The notes under the pieces were generated by a model. The model had not been told where the DNA came from and searched no databases. It saw only the letters and a list, made by a program, of their open reading frames with translations. Positions 55,939 to 64,000 of a stretch of 64,000 nucleotides of DNA are shown one piece after another (position 1 is the first letter of the stretch; each line of letters begins with the position of its first letter). Position numbers and translations under genes: made by a program. Origin of the DNA: Dama dama. Its lineage: Eukaryota; Chordata; Mammalia; Artiodactyla; Cervidae. The DNA lies in the NCBI RefSeq assembly GCF_033118175.1, contig NC_083694.1, positions 41,749,608 to 41,813,607 of the forward strand, written 5' to 3'.

Positions 55939-58900
55939 TAAAAAAAACTGCATTTAAATTAATGTGTCAGGAAGAGGCAATAATTAACAGTAATATATTA
56001 AATTTTAGTTTTTCTCAGGAAAAATTATAACTTTTCAGTGATATAAATACTTGTTTTCTTTGATAAACTGCACTAAATATCTTCTTAGATTGTACCTTCT
56101 GTTGAGAGAATAACCCATTTTGTGTTTTATATGGTATTAAATATTCAGCGTCTTTATAGAGTGTATTTTGGTTGAAGTTCTACGTGGGAGTGGAAAAAAA
56201 GAGAGCTGAAGTCCAGCTAAACAGCTAGCAGTATTTTCTACTAGTTCTCTTAATCCAGTGTTTGATCAGTAGGGGAGAATTAAGAACACAGACAGGGACA
56301 ATGAGCTTATCCTGTTTTCTTCTCATTGTTTTATATGTGCTCTTCTGATAAGATTATGGGAAATCTGTGAACTGTTGGTCCCTTTTGGTAGAGCATCACA
56401 TTAAGTGTTAGATTGGTGATGCTAAAGAGAGTTTGATTTTGGCAGCCTTTCACTTAGTTATGGGCAGAGGGTGAGAATTTCCAGTGGTATTTCTTCAGTG
56501 TTAATTTTAGAAAAAATTATTTAGTGAAGAAAAAAATGGAGCAGTAACTTGCTAATCTATAGAAAGATTATACAGAATAGTAGTTATTAGAAATAAATTT
56601 TATTTAATAGCAGTAGGAAAATATTTACCTTGTGACACTTGCCATTTCTTGGCATTTTATTTTTGTATGTGTGTTTTATATTGACTGGCAAGTAGCTTCA
56701 TTATTTCATCACTGAAAGCAGTGAAGAAAAGTAAGTGACTTTCTATTGAGGGAATTTTCAAAATTTCAAACCCACTAAAACTAAAGAGATTATTTTCAGT
56801 GCCAAATTAATATAAATTGCACATTTTTTTCCTAGTGATAAAGTGATACTGATCGTCAAAGAGAACTTTCAAAAAGATACACTAGTTCAGCAAAGCAGAC
56901 TAATATTTTAGAGAGAATATTACCAGTAATAAAAAGGACAGAATTATGATAGTTTGATGTGTTAATTTTAATAACTTTTCCCCCCATAGCTCTTGAGTCA
57001 AGATGAGAAAAGTTAAACAGAAATATAGTTCTCATTTTGATTGTACTGAATTTATTATATAAAATGCTATCCTCCCTTCAAATTCAGACTTGGGGTTTAG
57101 GTCTTTTTTGTTTAAAAGAGTGTAGGTGAGTGGGGCTGATTTTCTGTAGCAGTGGGATTAAGAGTTCTTTTCATGGGATCATTCACAACAGCGCAATAAA
57201 AAATGCAAGAATTGGAATAGAGCCGTTTAGGCAGTAGTTATTTCAGTTACAAGTGGTTTTCTGCCTTTTAAAACAGCAAATTGTTAGAGATGATCTAATT
57301 CTGTTTTATGAAATGGTTGCTCATAAAAATACTTGTTCCTTGTCCTATAGCTATTATAAAATGGTAAGTTCTTTTATTTACTTTCTCCTTTATAATATAG
57401 TACTTTTGTTCCAGTGGTCTGCCGCAGACTTGGGGGGTTCTGCATTTTATGAATATGTGATAAATCCATTCTATGAAGGCAGTTTATTTTTGCTGATGTG
57501 CCTGCTTAGAAAGTCTTTTATTTTTTTGCTCCTTTACAGGTTGTCAGTTAAAGGGTCTGCCTTTTAGATTTTTAAATTCTTCCTACCAATTTCATTTGCC
57601 ACTTGGTATGTACCATTTTGTTTTTGCCTTACACTGCTTTTCAACCCTCCCCAGTGGTGGATTGTCCATGGAGCTAATGAAGCTTACACCAAAGGGACCC
57701 TCACTTGCATGAGCCCCTAGGCATTTTATATACCACATTTTGTAGTCTTTTTCCTTAAAGAAGTCCCTGCAATTATGTAAACATTAGACCCCACAAAACC
57801 TGCCTTTTCTAAAATAAAAGACTATTAGAGGAGATGAAGAACACATCTAAGTGTATGTTAGCTTTAAAAAGGATTTGAATAGAATGTTTGAATGGGTTTG
57901 TGTGTGATGTCAGATTTAATTTATCATGATAACCATCAATAGTGCACCAGATGTTTTGACTGTATTTAGCTTCATATTAAATTAAGCATAGCCAGTGGCC
58001 TCTGAAGTCCATCTGTACTGCTGCCAAAGGTATCGCTGAAGACAGTGCCGTTCCTGGCTGTCACCTCTGCTAGCCACTCTTCCCCTCTTGCCTTGATATT
58101 TAGGCTTCCGAATAGCTCTTACAAAAGGTGAGTCTTTGTATTTGAAATTTGTATTCTGTAAATCTGCTATATTGAATCAAGGAGCTTGTGTTTCTCTTTT
58201 CATTCCAATAGGTAGTCATTTTTAATTTTTGCTTATCCATAAACCACTGGAAACAAATAAATAAGGTTAGTTAGGAGTTTATGGAGGTCTGAAGTCTAGT
58301 GAGAGAGAAGTCATTTATACACAAGTAACAGTTAAACACATGTATGTCTGAGATTTTTCTGTACCTGCTACTAATCATGGAAAAAAAATCAACTTATAGA
58401 TTTTGTCATATAAATACATATTGAGACCTGAAAACCCCTAGTTTTATTTACACTCAGAAAGATGTGTATTAAAAATCACTCATAACCTTTATAAGGATTT
58501 AAATGAATACACCTTGACTTTTACTTGATTCCTACTTCATCAGCGTAATCAGAGAACACATGGATTCTCTTCCCAAGAGTGAGGGTAAACCATATATTTG
58601 TGGTGTTCTCCGTGTGACGATCATTCAAATGGCAGACCCTGCAGATCAAACAATTTCCTCCCATTCACGCGCTCACTCTTTCCTAGAAAAGCATTTAGAC
58701 GTCTCTGAAATTAGACCTGTAAAGCCTGTGCTAAGGCCAGAACAAATATCTTGGAAATTTTATCATAATGTTGCTTTTTAAGGTCCTAAATGTCCTCTAT
58801 TTAAAATGAAATTCTTTTGTATTAACCTCCTTTCATATGCTAGCTTTCACCAGACTGCAGAATTGCCTGATTTGACTTTCTAATGTAACTGTAATGAATC

Positions 58901-61049
58901 TTCTGGGAAGCCAAACGATTGAACACACGTACTCTGCGACTCCATTGTAAAATATTCAGTCAGTCCTGTCGATGTTGCTGATTAAAAAAGGGAGGAAAAA
59001 AAAGAGCCAAAACAGAAAAGAATTAGGAGTGGGAGAGAAAAATGATAAACTTCCTAACATACATTAAAGCTTAAAACCAAACATATTCTCTCAGGAATTT
59101 CAGCCTTTACTAGACATCATGATATGCAATAATACCTTGCTTGTCTGTATCCAGGGGCACCTTAATAAAAACATCAAGCTAGGGGGAGGCAGAGTCAGCT
59201 TTGTAAAGCCAGAATGAGGGCATACGATTACATTCAGTTTTGACACGTTTATCTGAAAAGGCACTTGGAAAAAACCTGTCCGTTTGCACAAGCAGACAAA
59301 TTGCTCTATGCATTAATGTTGAGTACCCAGCAGAGTTAAATATTTGCTAGCCAATAAATGCAGCGCCTACGCACGACAGAGCCCAAATGTTTAATGGTGC
59401 TGTCTCAAATATATGTTCCTTATGACATACTTGGGGTCATATTTAACAGCCGGAGAAGCAAGAAGAAGGCTTTTCTATGATGTGTTGTTGTAACTAATTT
59501 ATCCCAGGTATTTATAATTGTAGCAATGTGTGTTTGGCTGATCCCTGTGAAAGAAATTGAACACCAGAGTTTAATAATTAAGGATTTATTAGTTAAAACT
59601 GAATGTTGTAATGAGCCAGATGCTGCTGCATTGAAATAGCCATTTTCATTAGCATTTTTAAATAGAAGAGAATTGAATTTAGATTTGGAATGCCTTGACT
59701 TTGATGAGTAGTTAACATTTTAAAATCTTTTAAAAATCCATCAAAAAAAAGGTAAATTTCCTTTAATCTCAGTGAAATACCAACATTCACCCTGAAATGT
59801 AGGTAAGTGAATGAAAGCCTCTAACTTTTAAAAATAGGAAATTCTGTGTTTTGAATACTATAAAATAATCTTAAATGCTTTGTGAAAAGAAATGGTTACA
59901 AAAACATGTGGAGGATGAAGAATTAATTTTACTTTTGACTGGAAAAAATATAAATCACTCAGATGGAAGAGGCAGTGGGGACTGGGAATGGGCACGTGTT
60001 TTTTTCTCTCTTATCTAGGGGAAGCATTTTTAATAATAGCTTGAGTGGTTTGATAAAGCGTCCAAAGGAAAGTCCCAGGAGAGGAAGATTATGCTAGAGA
60101 GAGAGAGATCTCTATGAATCATTCACGCTAACCTCTTGCTGAAGCACAGCTTGCATTTTTAATGAAGGATGATTGCATTTCATAAACAGACCTTTAAAAA
60201 TTAAAATAATATTGATCCTTCCTCATTTAGGCCTATTAAAATAGCATGTTATGCATCTCTTTCTAGTAGCTCAGGACAGGTTATTCTTATTATTTTTACT
60301 AGTATATACACAGTTTAATAATTTCTCATCAGAAGTTTCTTTAAATTGGACTTTGATTGGACTTTTTGAAAAAAATTTTTTTAAGTAATAGCTCTGAAAG
60401 CGAAATTTAAGTATTGTGACTTGGTTTAAAGTTTGGTGCTTTAAATGCTTTTCAAGATAAACTATCTCTAGTAAATTTCATTTGTTTTCCTTTATTTCTT
60501 TTGATCACATCAATTTCCTACAAAGGAAATGGATTTATTAATTAAAACCTTGACTGTAGCTTAGGAAAGGGGACTGGCTAGATTTCAAGAAACCTTGGTT
60601 TACTTACACCCTCATGACTAAAGGCTAGTCACATTATCCATCAATAATCAGTGTTTTTACTTTTAAATATGTCCCTCGATGAGATAAAATATGTGTTAGG
60701 TTACCTTGAAATCTGAATTACCACTTTGCAGTTGTCTATTATTTTGAAGACTCTTCTCTAAACAGGGTCATAGGGATTGTGTGCTTTAATACCTTCCACA
60801 TCTTATACTACTGGAGAATGATACTGATGGTGTTGCTTTCCTTTTTGTTTTAAAAATGAGAATGTTCCTAAGCTAAAAGATTTAGTTCAAGAATATAAAA
60901 CTGGTAAGGAAATGCTTCTCTTAGGTAGTAGGATAAGAAACACAAGACAAAGTCAGAATTCAGCACCACATGATAATCTTTTCGGTGATAGCCAGGAACT
61001 TTTTTTTTTTTTTTTGGAAAAATGACACAATGGTCATGCATAAGAGCAC
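55939..61049. promoter_or_regulatory. 5.1-kb transposon-free block, candidate regulatory DNA
   Basis: No SINE or LINE is recognisable, although the preceding 42 kb hosts one every 1 kb or so. Several homeodomain-type motifs (TAATTA, TAATTAA, ATTAGTTA) cluster at 59330-59700 and 60150-60260, for example around 'cagagtttaataattaaggatttattag' at 59566-59593. There are no long open frames. Inferred to be conserved enhancer-type DNA. Alignment to other mammals would decide. Confidence 0.4.
58104..58127 (+). other. Possible 24-nt microexon
   Basis: A pyrimidine-rich acceptor (tcttgccttgatatttag, ending 58103) and a donor (aaaag|gtgagt, GT at 58128) lie 24 bases apart. One frame reads LPNSSYK. It could be an exon of the gene with the promoter at 7 kb, but chance is quite possible. 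Confidence 0.2.
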
Positions 61050-61215
61050 ACTTAGGAGGCAGGCTGTCTGGAGTCAACTGCTGTCTCTAGCACTTACCAG
61101 CTGTGTGACCCATAGGCACATTATTCGGCCTCTGTTTCTTTTTGTTGTCTGTAAAATGCAGATAATAATGCTGGCCCTTCCTCAGGCTGTTGTGAGGATT
61201 ACTTGAGTTACTCCA
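61050..61215 (+). mobile_element. MIR SINE
   Basis: 'gcaggctgtctggagtcaactgctgtctctagcacttaccagctgtgtgacc' then 'cctctgtttctttttgttgtctgtaaaatgcagataataatgc' and 'ctgttgtgaggattacttgag'. A good MIR. Confidence 0.9.
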
Positions 61216-61628
61216 GAGAGCTCTGTAATTTTTGGCTATTACTGTATTATTTATTTTGATTTTGTCTTTTTTACTTTTTTTGCAATGATTAAAGAAAAGT
61301 TATTTGGGGAGTGTTCTTACGCTACAGTTGAATAGGGGAAATTCTGTTATGCCTTCTGGGAATCAAGTTTTCTTTTTTCCGGCTTTGCCTTTTATTTTAC
61401 ATCGTTAGTGCTTTGTGCATCACTCGATGGTGATACTGATCATATAGTTACTTTTTTATTTTTTCAGTGAAAGGGACCCTCAGCTAAAGATTTAGTCAGA
61501 CCTTCTCTGACTTGATCTATGGAGTTATCATGAGGACTGTGTTCAGCTTGCTAATTGCTACAGGAATAAGCACAGTAGGATCTTAGAATAAAACCATACA
61601 TATTGTACATGTTCTTTTGCCTGACAGA
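61216..61628. other. Unassigned non-coding DNA
   Basis: No feature is seen. It ends at the poly(A) tail of the retrocopy. Confidence 0.5.
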
Positions 61629-64000
61629 TTTTTTTTTTTTTTTTTTGAGAAAGTAGTAAGGATTTTTATTGTCAAAACAAGTAAGAGATACAAGCGTAAC
61701 AGAAGACACAAATAAATTAATTCTGATCATTTGAGACTCCAGGGTGCCTCTGGGGGAAGGTCAGCTCGGCTCCTTGAGTAGACACAATAACGTCCAAAGC
61801 AAAAGACAGCAGGAATGGGAGACAGTGTTCAAGACAATGGTTGTACATGTACACGGTGAAGAGAAATGAAAAAGTGGCTTCCCCAGTTCCTTTCCTCAGT
61901 GAGGTACATGTTTACAAAGGTATGAGGCTCATTTGAGGGGAAAATGATTGCATACAGAAATTTTTTAATTCTTCTACCTCCCAGGAAAAAAATTTTCAAG
62001 CCCTAGCCTGAACAAGAAAATAAAAATAGAGTAACACTAGTTTCATGTGAACCTCAAGACTATATCCAAACTGCAGTTGCCACCTCTTATTTTAAAGTTT
62101 AACATCCATTTATCTATAGCAAGCCAGTAGACTGAATTTTCTCCTTAGGAAGTTTTCAACCAAATGGAAGTTAAATTAATCTCACTGTAAAGTGCAACAA
62201 AGGATATGTTAAGACTAGTGTTTGTGCTGTGACATGCAGAAGAGAAGCACCCCTCCCGCAGCACGGGCGCCAGAGGTCCCAGAGGAAGGGCTGGCTGCGG
62301 GACTCAGGGGCCCGTGAGGTCCCCCAGAACTCCAGGAGGCTGCTGCCAGCACAAACGGGGGGTCCCTCCCGGGCTGGCTCCTAGCTGCACCCACATCTCC
62401 AGCGGGTCTAGGGTTCCCTAACAGCAGACCGGAGCACCCAGCGCCAGCACGGCCGCGAGGGCCGAAGCCGCCTGCACTAGTCCGCGGATGTCCCTACGCC
62501 GTGTTCTGTCCATGCGCACCTGGACAGTGCTGAAGGAATCCTGAAGCCTTGGTTCTGGAACATCGAAGACAGTCACCTAGTAAGCGGTGGCCCAAGTTCT
62601 AGGGACGTCCCCATACATCACTGCTCAAGTTTAGTCTAAAGCTAGAGCAATACAAAAATGGCTTTTCCACACAAGGACAAGCTTTGCACTAATGTTTCGC
62701 AAAAACCAATTATGTCTCCACCTAGCCTCAGTTTGATTTTCACAAAGACAAAACTTTTCCTATGTCAGAGCCACGGTAAAGGGAGCTGGGCTTGACACCC
62801 TCGATGCAGCGTCCCTGGGACAGAAAGCTCTAGAAGCCAGTGGGTGTGAGAACATTCAGGTCGCGGGGCTTGAGGCTGTGGGCCCGCGGCAGCTGTCTCG
62901 TCCCTTCCGTCACCGGGATGTCCATCTTGGGCGGCTTGGACGCTGCTGGCTCCTCCCTGCTCCGGGCGGCTTGTGCGCGCATCACTTCCATTGGAGAAGG
63001 CTTCTGAGCTCCTTGGTAGGCCTGGATGGCAAAGCCTCCTGACTCAGACTTCTGGAGTGATCTTGGTCCAAAGAGGCTCCATTTATCGGTTGAGCTTCTG
63101 TCTTTATCCCCGCTTCCAGAATCCATGGTGCTAAGACTGGGGCCAGATAAGGCTGTGGAAGAACCAGAAGTGAACCAGCCTCTGGTCTTCTGCTTAGGAG
63201 AGGCCTGGGGACTGCTGCTGGGGGTGGACTGCATGGAGGCTGGCTGCCTCTCCTCTCTTGCTCCACTCTGGAGCTTTAGTTTGTGGAGTGCTTCTGCCAC
63301 TCGAAGGTACTTGGTCTCCTCAGTGGTGAGGCCCTTGTGAGGGGTGTAGCCAGCATCTCGCAGCCCTGCCTGTTGCTCAAAACGCTGAATGCTCTCCTGG
63401 GTCTGTTTTGTGATCAAAGAGCTCATGATGACATGGGTAGCTTTGGCCTTCACCACAGGGGCCTTCTCACTGTCGCTGGCCGACAGCGGGGCCAGGGCTC
63501 GCGGGGAGACGCCGGGCTCTCCCTCCTCCACCTTGGCGAGGTGCTGATACTTGCGCTCTGGAATCACTGGCTTCCAGGGGATGCTGCCCATGTCCGATGG
63601 AGGAGGAGTCATGGGCGTAGGGTCCTCGAGGGCATCATCATAGCTGAATGCCCGGCAGTACATCCTGATGGGCAGGGACATCTTGCCTAGAGGCCCACTA
63701 GGCTCAAGAGCAGAGAGAGGATGTGACGATTAGGCCGACAGACAGGTATCAGTGAGGAACACTGTCCAGCTGCTGCAAATTAGCAAAACTGCTCAGGAAG
63801 AGTCCATCCATTCCAGAGGTTCTTTCCGTCCGCCGCCGCGGAGCTGCCTGCCATCCGAGCTCCGGGACTAAAGAGGCTCCAAAGACCGACGTCTCTCAAA
63901 AGGTTGTTGTGCAGTCCGGATCCAAGCCATGGTGTGAGCGGCGCTGTGCCTGAAGTGACACAGAACGTCCCAGACGCCAACCTGGGAGGGAGAACAGGAT
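61629..64000 (-). pseudogene. KIAA1191: Processed retrocopy of KIAA1191 (p33MONOX), runs off window
   Basis: Read on the minus strand, a 5' UTR (from 64000 to 63682), a single-exon coding region (63681-62830), a 1.2-kb 3' UTR, an AATAAA signal (TTTATT at 61665-61670 on the plus strand) and an 18-base poly(A) tail (T run at 61629-61646) follow each other with no intron signals. This is the structure of an mRNA retroposed by L1. The 5' limit and the matching target duplication lie beyond 64000. The CpG content of the 5' and 3' UTRs contrasts with the surrounding DNA. Parent identity is from recognition of the protein and was not confirmed by a search. Confidence 0.85.
62830..63681 (-). CDS. KIAA1191: Open 283-codon frame, KIAA1191/p33MONOX retrocopy
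   Basis: The protein starts MSLPIRMYCRAFSYDD and ends LKPRDLNVLTPTGF. Between these are the conserved blocks PPPSDMGS.PWKPVIPERKY, HVIMSSLITKQTQESI, DAGYTPHKGLTTEETKYLRV and GWFTSGSSTAL, all as I recall for p33MONOX, a cytoplasmic protein described as a putative flavin monooxygenase-motif, NADPH-dependent oxidoreductase with a link to neuronal survival. Human p33MONOX is about 305 residues, and its second Met opens MSLP. Here the codons just upstream are still recognisable (ALEPSGPLGK), but an in-frame TAA at 63730-63732 rules out the first Met, so MSLP is the only start. No frameshift or stop is seen in the frame. A Ser/Pro-rich low-complexity centre is normal for the family. Whether it is transcribed is unknown. 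Confidence 0.75.
   Translation of the reverse strand: MSLPIRMYCRAFSYDDALEDPTPMTPPPSDMGSIPWKPVIPERKYQHLAKVEEGEPGVSPRALAPLSASDSEKAPVVKAKATHVIMSSLITKQTQESIQRFEQQAGLRDAGYTPHKGLTTEETKYLRVAEALHKLKLQSGAREERQPASMQSTPSSSPQASPKQKTRGWFTSGSSTALSGPSLSTMDSGSGDKDRSSTDKWSLFGPRSLQKSESGGFAIQAYQGAQKPSPMEVMRAQAARSREEPAASKPPKMDIPVTEGTRQLPRAHSLKPRDLNVLTPTGF

Noticed and set aside
57253..57567. 104-codon frame rich in Phe, Leu and Tyr
   Set aside because: Composition follows the T-rich strand. Nothing supports translation or an exon.
58560..58781. 73-codon frame MDSLPKSEGKPYICGV... in the repeat-free block
   Set aside because: No recognised homology. It may simply lie in conserved non-coding DNA. Not called without transcript support.
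62230..62520. CpG-rich stretch that might be a second promoter
   Set aside because: It lies in the 3' UTR of the KIAA1191 retrocopy and is explained by the parental mRNA.
1..64000. CRISPR arrays, operons, bacterial or phage islands
   Set aside because: Repeats are dispersed mammalian retroposons, not regularly spaced units. The whole window is typical ruminant nuclear DNA.

Overview
This is a window of nuclear DNA from a ruminant mammal (cattle, sheep, goat or a close relative). The evidence is the repeat content: at least six BovB LINE fragments, more than a dozen tRNA-Glu-headed Bov-tA SINEs, several dimeric BovA2 SINEs with CAG tails, older cetartiodactyl CHR-type SINEs, ruminant-type L1 3' ends, and pan-mammalian MIR, L2 and L1M relics. 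The window does not resolve the species. Family names here come from recognition by eye and were not confirmed by a repeat-masking search.

Layout: 1-6.3 kb is intergenic DNA with old L1 and MIR pieces. A CpG island at about 6.37-7.66 kb is the only clear promoter. It has a long GA dinucleotide tract, two opposed CCAAT boxes, GC boxes and a good splice donor at 7347, so a plus-strand gene probably starts here with a non-coding first exon. I could not identify the gene, and I see no convincing coding exon for it in the rest of the window. The remainder therefore reads as a very long first intron, or as intergenic DNA. From 7.7 to 14 kb the DNA is almost free of recognisable transposons. From 14 to 55.9 kb it is densely filled with nested SINE and LINE insertions, many with target-site duplications (TSDs) that I could align by eye. 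From 55.9 to 61.05 kb there is a second transposon-free block rich in TAAT-type motifs, the best candidate here for conserved regulatory DNA.

The only long protein-coding frame that is not a transposon lies at the right edge on the minus strand: a 283-codon open frame that I recognise as KIAA1191 (p33MONOX). It sits in a processed retrocopy with a poly(A) tail and AATAAA signal, and runs off the window at 64000. The frame is still open, so it may be a usable retrogene or a young pseudogene.

I found no novel multi-gene system. The most notable structural signals are a set of tail-only retroposition scars (A-rich tails flanked by TSDs at L1-endonuclease-like sites), a twin-primed (inverted) L1 inside a SINE inside an older repeat, two perfect palindromes 100 bp apart, and the open retrogene.
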